From Lyophyllum atratum (Eukaryota; Basidiomycota; Agaricomycetes; Agaricales; Lyophyllaceae): 32,031 bases of DNA. The stretch spans positions 1-32,031 of the forward strand of contig JACGCN010000127.1 in assembly GCA_014905825.1 (NCBI GenBank). Reading direction: 5' to 3'. The notes beneath the pieces are model-generated. The model saw only the letters and a program-made list of their open reading frames with translations, did no database searches and was not told where the DNA came from. The position numbers and the translations under genes were made by a program. Below, piece after piece: positions 9,801 to 20,067 of this stretch (within the stretch, counting starts at the first letter, position 1; each line of letters begins with the position of its first letter).

Positions 9801-12315
9801 TCGTCTTCATCCTGAGGGTCGTCAAATTCGGTTGCCAAACCAGAATTCTTTTTCGGTCGCTTTCCATGTCCTTCTCGTCCTTCCAGTATTTGGATGGTCT
9901 TCCGCCTTTGGAAGTCCTTCTCGAGCTGCTGAACCAGAGATTTGCGATCCATACCACCCACTTCAAGAACCGAATCCACACCCTTCCCGAACTCCTTCAA
10001 CATCCTAAAGAGCTCCATGATCTGCGCCTCAAGTTGCGCAATTTGTTCCTCATAACCGGCCTTCTGGGTTTCTAGCTGCCCTTGAAGCCTCGACGTTGTT
10101 TCTCTCGAAACTTTCAACTTCTCCTCCATGTGCGCAAGTTGGGCCTTGAGCCTCCCAACCAACCCGTCCTGCCCCTGCGAAACTTCTTCCTCCAATGCTT
10201 CTTTCTCTAATCTCAGGCGCACAGCCGTCGCACGCGCCTCCGCCGCTTCAGTCTCCACTCCCTGATACCTATCCGCCTCGTTAAACTGGGCAATGATCCG
10301 TTCAACGGAGTGTCCCATACGCTGCTCTGCTCCAGAAAGCTGCTTGTCCATCACGACGTCCGTCACCAGTGAATCAATGAGCTGGTAATAATGCACCATG
10401 GGTTGGCCCTCTTCCCGGATAAGCAAAAGATGTTGCATCATAGACAGAAAGTGGTCTCTTGCTTTCGTATCCTGTGTCCGGGCATAGATAGCGTTGTAGA
10501 CATCCTCTGGGTTGTTCAGATCGCGGAGAATTTCTTGATCTAGACGCTCCCGAAGTCTCCGTTCGTCTTCGTCCAAAATGCGATATAGATTCTTCACATG
10601 CTGGTCGATACTCGGCCAGTTGAAACTTTGGAAAAGTTGCACAACTCGTTGGAGGCCTGCCGCTTCCATCTGAGACCGATGGTGGAGCCGCAGATCCAGG
10701 TCTTCTATATGGCTGATGACACCATTGATCAAGAGAAGATTAGAGAGCTTGTCGAAAGTTAGCTACCGTTAGGAGAGAAATTCCAGATAGCATACTGACC
10801 GCATACTCGTTCAGCGAGCTGTCTACACCTCCTGCGCGCTTAACCTCCTCGCTAGCCCCCACCAGGCTGCCCATCTTGCCTCTCCCAGATAGCGAATACT
10901 CCATTGATTTGAACCAATAATCGTAACATCCCCCGCCCTCGTTGTTTGATGAACTAAGGGCTTCCAGACCCGCCACGACCAGGTGGTGGGCTTCACCTTC
11001 ATTCCAGTATGCCAAGAAGGTGAGGAGGTCGACGATAAGTTTGCGAGTAGGAAGATGGGAAGTATTAAGAGACGATGTGATTTGGGTGACAATTAGATTA
11101 TGTGTAAGAGCATCGCTTGCCGCATACTTGACAGAAAATGAGTTAAAGTAGGTCTATAAGCCAGAGAGCCACAAACTTGATTATTAAAGATGTGCTTTAT
11201 ACATTTGACAATTTCGTATTCCAGAGCAACATCATTTTCGCGCCTAAAGAGTCTATTAGCGTAGCTCACCTATTGATATTTTTCAATACTCACCGTGAAG
11301 CACCCTTGCGACTGATGTGCATCAAGGTCTGCGCTAGCACCGATGTCCCTTGTATGGATATGAAGTGTTGAAACCAGGAGACTTCCTTGCTTCGTAACGA
11401 GACTTGCAGACTTCCGGCCTGCTTTGGCGTGATGGTTTTATCTAGGAACTTCTTTATGTACCATTCTGGCGATTCTGGCATGATCGCTGCAGGTTGTCCA
11501 GTCTCGTTCTGCCGTCTCGACTGCTCTTCTCGCGTCCTTTCCTCTTTCCAACGGATGTGTTCGTCGTTATAGACCATATGCCATTTTTGATCGATGGGAA
11601 GGTCGGGTAATGGTCCCAAGTCGCGAGTCCGCTTTACGTTCTGGAAGAGTGCCTCGATTTCCTCATCACTATCTGGACGCGGGAAATAAAAGGGTCCAGA
11701 GTTGTGATTACTTCGGGGATGATAAAAGAGGGAGTGGTGGGTCCCACTTTCGGACGAGGATAGAGAAGGAGCGTATTTAGAGGCACGGCTTGCTTCAGAA
11801 CGCGTGGTTGTGGTTGAAATCGGTCGCATTGTGGAGCTACTTGTGGAACCACTAGAAGTGAAATGGCCAAAGTCAAGCAAATGTGGGCTCCGTGTACCAG
11901 AGGACGCCGAGGCTTCGCTTAACCGGACACGAGATGACTGGGGGGTCTGTGGCAGGTATTTGGATGAAGACGATGAGAGTGACTCGTCGTATAGTGTGTG
12001 GGAGTCTGCAGTAGAAACAGATGTACTTGGAGAACCTGACCGTATATCGAAACCATGTTGTTCATACATTCGCTCCCGCTCGGCTTTACTCCGCTGCATG
12101 GCGAATTTATTGAGTTCGGTGCCTGATGCCGTCAGGGCAGGGTTCGTGTTGGGGGCGGATATGCCTCGGAAACCCTGGTTAACGGTGCCGACGGGCAACG
12201 GAGAGCGAGGGGGAGGTCCGAGCTTGTCATAAGGAACTGAACGTTCGTTGAGATCTTGAGTGGACACGGAGGACTGGCGTGATCGGGCTTTCTTTCGGCC
12301 AAATAAGCTATCCAT
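6810..12315 (-). CDS. Formin (SepA/Bni1/Cdc12 type), FH3-FH1-FH2
   Basis: Formins nucleate and elongate unbranched actin filaments for cell polarity, septation and hyphal tip growth. The ATG at 12315 (MDSLFGRKKARSRQSS) is typical for fungal formins. Order of parts: a Ser-rich N-terminus; a GTPase-binding/FH3 armadillo region from about 11700 to 10300 (for example KYAASDALTHNLIVTQ, THLINGVISHIEDL-like helices); a coiled coil (about 10280-9960); an Ala tract; FH1 poly-Pro (about 9117-8910); FH2 starting MKQLQWDKLPHQQVAKTLW and including GKLNVYRNADPEELAGLHP, and LLIGNYMNGTGIKGGAFGF; then a C-terminal basic DAD-like segment (VLDTLLEKLRNGDTVGRRAR). Intron 1 is 11244-11293; about a dozen further short introns join frames cleanly. 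The estimated length is about 1,600 aa, normal for the family. No frame break seen. The 158 bp to the PAP2 start leave little room for a separate promoter. Confidence 0.93.
8910..9117. repeat. GGN/GGT microsatellite encoding the FH1 poly-Pro tract
   Basis: On the plus strand this is a run of GGT, GGA, GGG and GGC units, with the purest GGT stretch at about 9073-9108. On the minus strand it encodes several blocks of 8 to more than 20 prolines, the profilin-binding FH1 region of the formin. Pure trinucleotide repeats like this often vary in length between strains without shifting the frame. Confidence 0.85.
9702..9737. repeat. GCN repeat encoding a poly-Ala tract in the formin
   Basis: GCT/GCA/GCC units in the formin exon encode about a dozen alanines after a KKK cluster, between the coiled coil and FH1. 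It is in frame and low complexity; length variation is likely. No function is evident. Confidence 0.75.
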
Positions 12316-12763
12316 GGCCTGCGAGTTCGTTCGTACAGCTGTGAAGAGGTACAAATCGAGGGAATGGCCGCTAAGGAGGGGTATACTGCAGCTGGGCTAG
12401 TAAGGAGAGATTGTGGTGGATAGAGGTTCGTCGCGTTGCCCACAAGGCTGTTGGTAAACATGACCAAACACAGTTCCCGCTCGTTTCAACGCTGATCCTT
12501 TCCTAGTCTCTCCTAGCCAGACACAATATTCAGTCGTTCCTCCTACCTCTTTTCCACTCGTTATTTATCACCAAATGAGCCCCTTTCAGATCGTTCGTGA
12601 TGGGCCTCGCTCACTTGATATCTACCACGGTCCACGTTTGACTGTGCATTAGCACCTGGAGTACTTCCCATCAGGATGCGCAGCAAATATGTGACTGCGG
12701 ATGTTGCTCATTTGCTCTTAAAGAGCCACTCATCGACCCAAGTTGCACAAAACAATCCTCTCC
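12316..12763. promoter_or_regulatory. Divergent intergenic region between formin and the 8-TM gene
   Basis: About 450 bp separate the start codons of the formin (minus) and the 8-TM gene (plus). The right half has pyrimidine-rich stretches (about 12495-12570) typical of fungal promoters. I see no clear TATA box and no convincing open frame. It presumably carries both promoters and 5' leaders. Confidence 0.4.
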
Positions 12764-13750
12764 ATGATCAAGATTACAACCCCCGCACCCAATGCTAATC
12801 CCCCCTCTGAACCATTCCCTTCACCGCCTCTCATTGTTATGAGTGTGCTTTCCTGCTTCCTCGCGACGGCAGCATTTGTCTCGTCATTTACCCAAGTTGA
12901 CACGTCATGGGCGTATTTCATCGTCCCCGCTACTATAGGCTTTATCGCCACTGTCCCCTACCATGTGCATTTGTACAACTCTGCACAAGAACATCGCCGA
13001 TCATCCACTCACTCTGACCCGATCTTTCTAACTCCCATTTGGATCATCTACGGCTTTCTTCTCATTTCCCTCTGGGCTGTCATATTCATCATCAACGTTT
13101 TCTTCTGCGTGGGAACAGGAGCACCAGCAGGGGTGGTGACAACCACAATTTGGTCTGGGATAGAATGGATTGTCCTTCTCTTCATCGCGATGAAATGCAT
13201 TCGGGACATTTGGCGTGCGGAGCATAGTGATGCATCGATTGCTGAAAGTCAATCTAGCATTGCCCAAGACTCTGACGAGATCACACCGAACGTGTATGTT
13301 ACACTACCTTGTGGATAAAGGCATATCCAAGTTCTGACACCTTTTTTTATCATTTCAAACAGCCCTAAAAAGTACAAGCCGCGTAGCGTGTACTTCATCT
13401 CATTTGTTCTCTGCACATTAACCCTGGTCTTTGGTATCGACATTTCTGTCGTATGCCTCTTCAATGTCATCATCTTCTTCCTGACTGCGCCGCATCACAT
13501 CGCCTTATACATATCATATGTACGCCCCCAATCACCCCCCACCTTCCTTTCACGCCCTACCAGTGTCCCCTGTGCCTTCTTCTTGGCGGCACTCTGGTGT
13601 GGTGTCTTCATCTTGGACATTTTGGTCTCTCCGTTCCTCTTCCAAAGCATTTTATTGGGCATTTTCGGAGGCATGGAGTGCATCATTGTCGCCTACCTTG
13701 CGATCCGAAGCGTCCTGGACAGTTTTGCTGACGGGCAGATCAAGCTCTGA
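12764..13750 (+). CDS. Eight-TM membrane protein of two related halves
   Basis: The first ATG in frame is at 12764 (MIKITTPAPNANPPSEP). One intron, 13294-13362, joins PNV to PKKYKPRSVYF in frame. Each half has four hydrophobic helices. In the first: IVMSVLSCFLATAAFVSSF, AYFIVPATIGFIATVPYHV, WIIYGFLLISLWAVIFIINV, IEWIVLLFIAMKCI. In the second: ISFVLCTLTLVFGI, VCLFNVIIFFLTAPHHIALY, CAFFLAALWCGVFILDILV, GGMECIIVAYLAI. The end of helix 2 (VPYHVHLYNS / APHHIALYIS) and helix 4 (GIEWIVLLFIAMKCIRD / GMECIIVAYLAIRSVLD) match between halves, which suggests an internal duplication. The family and function are not recognised; small multi-TM proteins of this kind are common orphans in Agaricomycetes. Length is about 306 aa. 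Confidence 0.8.
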
Positions 13751-14209
13751 GAGCGCAGGATGGTGTACACACTTTGTACACTTTGTACGAATCACTGTTC
13801 GCCTCAGTATACCCGACTTAGACCCCGCGACTGCTGGACCAGTATCTGGTCATAATTATCCAAGGTTCTGATCTGAAACACCCGTATACAAATCATGCGT
13901 ATCATTACTTGTCCTCGCTACCCATACCTGTAATTGCATACGTACCGAGCGTATATACTACTGGAAGTTCATGACGATGGGAAACAGCTGCCAGTCAGTT
14001 CTCCACAAACTTACTATGATAAATTGGAAAGTAGCGATCGAGCCGCCCGCGCCGGGGACTAGGGCTCCAACGTATTGATCTCAGTCGTTGACAGCCAAGT
14101 GCTTGGCAAGTCACTTTATAAAAGTTGCAAGCGGCGATGACCGGTCTACAAAATTCTTTCATCTTGTTCCCTACCAAATTGACGACGTACATTCCTTAAT
14201 CTCGCCATT
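13751..14209. other. Intergenic region, 459 bp, with PEBP promoter
   Basis: This holds the 3' region of the 8-TM gene on the left and the promoter of the PEBP-like gene on the right, including a TATA box at 14117. A short repeat, acactttgtac, occurs near 13768-13790. No coding frame is convincing. Confidence 0.4.
14117..14123 (+). promoter_or_regulatory. TATA box of the PEBP-like gene
   Basis: TATAAAA lies 93 bp upstream of the ATG at 14210 and is followed by a short leader without upstream ATGs in good context. The spacing fits a TATA-driven, strongly expressed fungal gene, in keeping with a secreted product. Confidence 0.55.
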
Positions 14210-15353
14210 ATGATCTCTCTCCCCATTCTTGTGTCGCTTGCACTCCTTCCCTTCACCCTTGCTCAGTCCAGCGACACAGCCCTCCAGGTCGCCGCCATTG
14301 AAGCCCATTTCAAGCAATCGCAGATCGTTCCTTCACTTTTGGCTTCATTCGACCCTACCGCTCTCCTTACTTTGAACTATGCTGGTTAGTTTCGTGTTTT
14401 CGTCATGGAAGCCTTATTATGCCTAACAACGTTCTGGCTTCAGGTGTTGGTGACGTTACCCCCGGACAGCTTTTAACCAAAGAACGTGGGTTGCTGCCCA
14501 CTCACTGCCGTGATAGTCTCTAACTAATCCTTTTAGAGTCTGCACCTACACCGGTCGTTACCGTCACTCCGGTAAACTCGACTGTTCAGCTGACCGGCAA
14601 GTACACTATTGCCATGGTTGACGCCGACGTTGTCGGAAGCGATCTTTCCAAGGGCGTGAATCATCACTGGCTCATCAATGGTGTCGATATCACTGGTATG
14701 CAGTCTTGATTCAATGCCCGTTCGTCTGCTAATTCTTGCATAGATGGCAAGGTAACGAATGCTTCTGCAACTGCCATCACCGCGTATGCTGGCCCTGGTC
14801 CCGCAGCTGGCAGCGGCCCCCACCGGTGAGCTCCAATTGTGATTTTTCCGCAAAATCGACCCTGAACTTTTTCAGATATGTGGTTATCATATACACACAA
14901 CCGGGGAGCTTCAAGGCACCTCCTGGTCTTTCTCAACCCGTCGGCGTCGCTCTTTTCGACCTCAATGCATACGCCAAGGTTTGTGTCGCATTTCAGAATG
15001 ATTTACCGTATGCTTACCCAGTACACCTGAACTTATCAGGACAGCGGCCTGGGACCCATTGTTGCAGTTCGTGCCCAACTCTCACACTTATTTCTGACCA
15101 CCCCATGACATGCCCTTAGGCGAACTACGTTACAGTTGAGGATGGTACCGCCACCGCTTCGATCCCTGCGACCTCCTCTGTTATCAGCTCCACGCTCGTC
15201 CCGTCACAGCCCACCACCACTGGCACTGGCACCAAATCCGGGACTGCTACTGGTGCGGCTGGTCCCACCAAAACGAACGGCGCGGTCTCTCTTGCTAGCT
15301 TCTCCCCCCTCGGTGTTGTTTTGGCCGGTATTGCGATCATGATTGCCGCCTAA
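14210..15353 (+). CDS. Secreted PEBP-like protein with probable GPI anchor
   Basis: This belongs to the phosphatidylethanolamine-binding protein family. The N-terminal signal peptide is MISLPILVSLALLPFTLAQS. The PEBP fold is marked by YTIAMVDADVVGSD (family consensus near DPDAP), NHHWLINGVDI and GPHRYVVIIYTQP. After the domain comes a Ser/Thr-rich stretch (ATSSVISSTLVPSQPTTT) and a C-terminal hydrophobic tail (GVVLAGIAIMIAA), the usual layout of a GPI-anchored wall or membrane protein. Introns are at 14385-14443, 14486-14536, 14696-14743 and 14826-14875, plus two after about 14980 flanking the small exon that reads DSGLGPIVA. The Asp-Pro-Asp core of the ligand pocket is changed to DAD. Length is about 250 aa. 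Its role in fungi is not established; inhibition of proteases or lipid binding is possible. Confidence 0.85.
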
Positions 15354-15613
15354 TCTACATTCTACACGCTCCTTTGTCGTCGTTTTACTGTCATGAGTAA
15401 CAACTTGCCCATATGATGATCACGCTTATTGAGGAATGATTGGTCCAACATGTCAAGCTTTCAAGTGAGTAGATTGAATTACATTCCCCTCAGATATATG
15501 TATAAATTATAGTGATATGCATATGCAAGAAACATGATGATATAGACAGGAAGGCAAATGCCCTAAGAAGTGAAATTAACTCCCATAGCGTTCCCGTGCC
15601 TGTAAAGTCTCCC

Positions 15614-18484
15614 TTAGTATCTTTTCGACTGCCGCATTGTACTCAGCTTGTCGTTCTGTGTATTGTCACTTACCGCGTCCTGGGCCATATGGACGTAGCC
15701 GGAATATCCTTCCGTATATTTGCCAACTTCTTTGCCTTTGCTGGCGCCCAAACCAGCCCCTTGTGCGTAGATGGCCGTTTGGCTGCACAAATCGGTCAGT
15801 GGTAAGGCAAGGAAGACTGAGCAGTCACGGACATTGGATCGACTCGGCCATCACCGCTCGTACCAAGTCCAGTCCCCTCGGTCCAGCCCATCATCTTCAG
15901 CAGCTTGTTGCCGACGTTGGTAGCATCCTTACCAGGATTTACCGGAGGAGGCGGAGGTGATGGCGGAGGCGGAGGACCATCGAACTTCTTCTGTTTAGTC
16001 GTCGTAGCGTCCTTTTCTGGAAGGGGAACATCGGGTTGATTGAACAAAACCCGGCGCTCTGACGCGCGATCCCGATATTTAGGCTGATCCGGTGCCTCTG
16101 TTTTCCGCGCAGCCGCCTTCTGACGGGCGACTTCTCGGAGATTTGCATCCTTGAAATTTTTCTGCGTGGGCAAGATACAAGAACAGAAATGAAGAACAAA
16201 AAAGAACAAAAGGCGACGTTAGCCCACAGAAATCGGGACAGTACACAGTATTGAAGTTGCGAGCCTTATGCAGATCCGATTCCTTGTTGTGACGTTTCAA
16301 CTGGTCAACGGACTTGAATTGTCGGGCGCAGAGCAAACACATTAATCCAGTCACGTCCGAAAATTCGAATTCCACTTCCGTCGGCACTGGCGTACCGATA
16401 GCCGCAGGTTTCGGGACAGGCTTTGCTGAAGATGGCCCAGGAGTAGCTGCCTGAATACACAGTGTGTCGAATGTGAGAACCAATACAACCTGATATATTG
16501 CAGTAGCAATGTCGAGGAAGGAAGATCACCAGAGTAGCAACAGAGGCAGAAGGAACACTCGTTTCTTGTGTGAGCTCTTCCTGAACTTGATTCCACTTGT
16601 TGATGTTGCTGACGGTCTGCAAAATGTTGTATTGTGAGTGCCGTCGCCTCTGAATTGTTCTTGCTGCGATAATATTTTGTGCTCGATAGATACAGTACCT
16701 TCTTGCTGGCGATAAGAGGAGCCACCTTCTTGGCAGCCGCAACTATGCACATATACATATATAAGCGCACAGACAAGATATGCATTACCGAGACTTACCT
16801 TTGTTCATTTCTGGATTGCTATCTTCCGGCGTTCCAGTCGCGTCACTACCGGCGTCATCCATTGAGAACCCAAGAGATAGAGGCTTTGCTACAGTAAAAG
16901 GTTTGATCTGTAAGCGTTTTTATATGGGGGTCAGGCTTACAAATGGTGGTCTTTGTTGGACCCTTGCTGAAGCTCAACATGACCGGCTTGTCTGAGACAG
17001 GAAGTGCAGATGGCGCCGCTGGTGCAGGGCGCGGCTCGACTTCACCTAATCGAGATAAGTCATGGAATATAATAGCCAAAAGCAAACAAACTTTTTTTCT
17101 TTTTCTCCTTTTTCTCCTTGGCGGGCTGCGTGCTTTGGGCAGCTTCTTCGACCTTGAACTCCAAAACAGCGACTGTCGAGCTTTCATCCCAGTATCTGAC
17201 CCATGAACCGTCGACTCCCCCCAGACTCATCGACGAGGTGAGACAAGCATCGTCCCGTGATAAAAAATCTGTGACAGGCTGGAATGAGTACGGATGTGCG
17301 AACGATGCTGCCACGGGTCGGTCCGATATGCGAAAACCAGCTGGGTGGATAGTCGGGGACATAGTGGCCGCCAGGACTGCGGAAGCAGACTGAGGATGAA
17401 TCAGACGATGAACTGTGCGCCAGAAATGGGTACGCCTACCGCAACGTCGATGAACTCGACAAACGCGAAGCCAAAGCTTGCCATTGTGACTTTATCCTTG
17501 ATCAGAATTATCCGCTTCATGCCTTTAGCGCCCTGCATAGTGGTACCCGAGGAATAGAGCATGGCCTGGTAAATGGCCTGCGGCCCGGACAGCGGATCGA
17601 GTCCCCTGAAAAGAAGGACAGGCGCCTGGGTATTGCCAATGTCCCGGGTCCCGTCATTCATATTGCCACGATTGAAGCGATTCCTGTCGTGCGGCGAAGC
17701 GCTTTGCGAATAATCTATCTTAACTCTGCGGCCATTGCTCGGGGTACCCATCTCAAGTGATTTGTAATACGCAGCAGTGACGGATGCACCGTGCGATGCT
17801 GGAGGTGGGACTTGGATGAAGGGGAAGAGGGGGTCGACAAATGCGCGTGCATGTTCGGTGGTGGTAAATTGCGCGAAACCGAAACCTTTGGAGGAACCTT
17901 GTAAATCCAACGGCGGAAAACGTTAACGCATGTGCAAAAGCAGATACAAATATGCAAGTGCCTGATGATTTATCTCGGATAATGGTGACTGTTTCAACGC
18001 TGCATCCATTGGTGGTGAGGTACGCTTGGAGCTGTAATGCCGGATATGAGTAGGTCATCCAAGGACTGGAAAGAATGCACAGACATCAGCCTCCGTAAAA
18101 TCTAGGTCAAGTCCAAGAAATATGACATGTGGACTAGGCTCTGATGGCGCAAGTCGCTTCTTGTTGAAGCCAGGTCTCTGGTGTCGGTCGTCTTGTCCAT
18201 AATCATGGAAATGATCTACGCCTTGGCGGTTGTTCCGGTCATGGCCAGCCTCATCATATGCTTGGGTTGCGTCGTGTCCCTGAAAGCCCTGTAAGTTAAA
18301 GAGATGAGCTACGAGGTGGCTGATAAGCCAGAGACCGCCTGACCCCATTGTTGAATTTCCTCCTCTTTCCATCTCCATAGTAGTCATCTTCCCTCGGGCG
18401 AATATTAGCCCGCGCATCTGCGACATTCCACGAACTTTCGTTCCACGAGTCCTTGCCCTGGTCCCATTCCCTGTTGTGAGCCAT
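15614..18484 (-). CDS. RBM5/RBM10-like splicing regulator (RRM-RRM-ZnF-G-patch)
   Basis: A nuclear RNA-binding protein of the RBM5/6/10 type, which acts in early spliceosome assembly and alternative splicing. The ATG at 18484 gives MAHNREWDQGKDSWNESS, an Arg/Asp-rich N-terminus. RRM1 reads HVIFLGLDLDFTEAD ... KGFGFAQFTTTEHARAFV. RRM2 reads APVLLFRGLDPLSGPQA ... FGFAFVEFIDVA. Then ATMSPTIHPAGFRISDRPV and SFAHPYSFQPV, typical of the family, and a Lys-rich patch. A C2H2 finger (CLLCARQFKSVDQLKRHNKE...H) and a G-patch (NKLLKMMGWTEGTGLG ... YAQGAGLGASKGK) follow, ending AQDASKRY. Introns include 18289-18343, 18032-18084 and 17898-17961, which would use a GC donor. Two further introns separate the pieces between Lys patch and finger. 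An OCRE repeat was not evident. Confidence 0.9.
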
Positions 18485-18582
18485 GAAAGATGATGGTTGT
18501 CGAAAGCAAGGTGTGTACGACAAACAATAAACAAATAACATACACTTCTTCCTTGCACGCTCACCCAAACCCGGTCGCAACA
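18485..18582. promoter_or_regulatory. Short bidirectional promoter
   Basis: Only 98 bp separate the start codons of the splicing-factor gene (minus) and the complex I subunit gene (plus). The two genes must share promoter elements or overlap in their 5' leaders. The segment is AT-rich at its left end (aaacaataaacaaataac). No TATA box is clear. Confidence 0.5.
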
Positions 18583-19029
18583 ATGGCTGGAAATCGTCAG
18601 TCCTTGCCCTACTTCCATATATGCTGGTTTCACTGATTTATCTCGTTCACTAGCACTCGTCAAGGTGTGTTGCTGTCATGCCATTCTAGCCGTTCCCCGT
18701 TCCTAATCGTTCCGCCACAGGAGGACCCCGCAATCGAGCGGTGGAACCGGATGGTACAGAATTTTGTGACTACAGCCCTTCGACTTGCTAACGCTATGTA
18801 GCGGGAAGATGCATATCTCCACTTCCGGTGGACAAGGAGAACAGTACGGACGGCTGTCGTCGGCTTCGTTGTCGTTCCCGGCATCGTTTACTACTTGGCC
18901 AGCAAATACCAAGCGAGTTCCCTCTTCTAAGTGCATTGACTAGATTCCTAACGACGACTACAGGACAAGTTTGTCTGGACTCAACGAAAAGGCGAGCCTC
19001 TCCTTCCCACAACCGCGAAGCCACAGTAG
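18583..19029 (+). CDS. Complex I accessory subunit, B15/NDUFB4-like
   Basis: A small single-TM protein resembling the NADH:ubiquinone oxidoreductase B15 (NDUFB4; NUNM-type) subunit of the mitochondrial inner membrane. The core reads EDPAIERWNRM, REDAYLHFRWTRRTVRTA, a TM helix (VVGFVVVPGIVYYLASKY) and DKFVWTQRKGEPLL, ending TAKPQ. The DPAIER...MRE...FRWT pattern and the single helix match the family; length is about 80 aa, as expected. The best path starts at ATG 18583 (MAGNR) and uses four introns. The last, 18913-18963, begins GCGAGT, so it is a GC-AG intron. The first two junctions are least certain. It is convergent with COQ7, with 121 bp between stops. Confidence 0.75.
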
Positions 19030-19150
19030 AGGCCCGTACAAATATAATAATCTCTACCCACAATTGCGACCCGGTGGTGAGCATCACCGTGAGCCCCCTC
19101 TTCCCCGTTGAATTATTTCCACTGGGCACAACTTGCGGTGGCTCAGCGTT

Positions 19151-19944
19151 CTAAAACCGCTTGCACAATTCTATCGCAACTTTACATCCGGCTCCAACTA
19201 CACTACTTAGCAAAGCGTGGGCTGGTGCTCTTTGAGAGAAGTTCACCACTGCGGTGTCCAAGTGTTCCAGTTCGTCATCCCGGAATTCCCTGACTACCTC
19301 TGTCAAGAGCGGGACGCTGGGATGATCGTGTGGCAGAGACTCCATCTCCTTCAATTGACTGTATAAACATGTCGGCAGATTGAACATGGTTAATGGCCGG
19401 TTGAGCGAAGACTCACTCATCGTAGTGCTCCCCAATGACGGTCTCGACAGCCTCAGTGCATGCCATCGCTGCCTCCTTTCCCATGAGAGCTGTGACTGCA
19501 CCAAGTCCAAAGCCTGCAACTTTCGCTACTTCAGAAAGAACCGTCGGGCGAATGCGGTGCTGCAATTGGAGCTTATCCATGACGAGGAGATGCTTCTTCT
19601 CTTGGTCCCACATTTCCTGCAACGACGCTTAATCGGAGAGACATGCAACAAGATTTGCAACATACTTGTATCAATGGCCCTGCCTGTCGGTCCCGTCCTA
19701 ACACCAATAACTGACCCTGGTATATCCAGTTCGCTGCCACCTCCCCTGCTTGGTCAACGCGCAAGGCGCTGTGTAAGGCTTCTCGTTGCTGTGGCGTGAT
19801 GTTTTGAGGTGTCGTCGTCACTGCAGGGTCGGTACGATGGAGTGGGTCGGTATACATGCGCGACGGAGGAGTTGCATATTTCCTGAGAGGGACAGCGTCT
19901 ACGTTGCGGGATGTCGTCCTCACTGCTGTTCGTAGCAATGGCAT
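19151..19944 (-). CDS. COQ7: COQ7, 5-demethoxyubiquinone hydroxylase
   Basis: A mitochondrial di-iron monooxygenase that hydroxylates 5-demethoxyubiquinone, the penultimate step of ubiquinone synthesis, at the matrix face of the inner membrane. The ATG at 19944 gives a mitochondrial presequence ([15 protein letters not shown]). The carboxylate-bridged ligand motifs are visible: [30 protein letters not shown] (ExxH), [14 protein letters not shown], and [13 protein letters not shown] (ExxH). The protein ends [11 protein letters not shown]. Two short introns join LIQ to EMWDQE (near 19615-19665) and EHYD to QLKEME (near 19365-19417). About 230 aa, usual for the family including presequence. The divergent neighbour at 20068 starts only 123 bp away, with a CACGTG between them. 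Confidence 0.95.
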
Positions 19945-20002
19945 GGTCGTGGTGTGGACCCCTCTGGACCCCTCGTCGCCGTCCGTGACATCGCGTAACG
20001 GT

Positions 20003-20008
20003 CACGTG
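20003..20008. promoter_or_regulatory. CACGTG palindrome in the COQ7 divergent promoter
   Basis: A perfect CACGTG sits between the COQ7 start (19944) and the start of the FKPTRR-repeat gene (20068), the second such site in a divergent promoter of this window. bHLH binding is inferred from the motif alone. Confidence 0.35.
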
Positions 20009-20067
20009 TGTATGTACACTTGACGACAATCACTCTGTCCCCCGTTCTCTCACACCTCTTGTACACA

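Noticed and set aside
12132..12467. Upstream minus-strand frame as an N-terminal extension of the formin
   Set aside because: It is in a different frame from the formin start MDSLFGRKK, which is the typical family start, and it covers the 5' leader.
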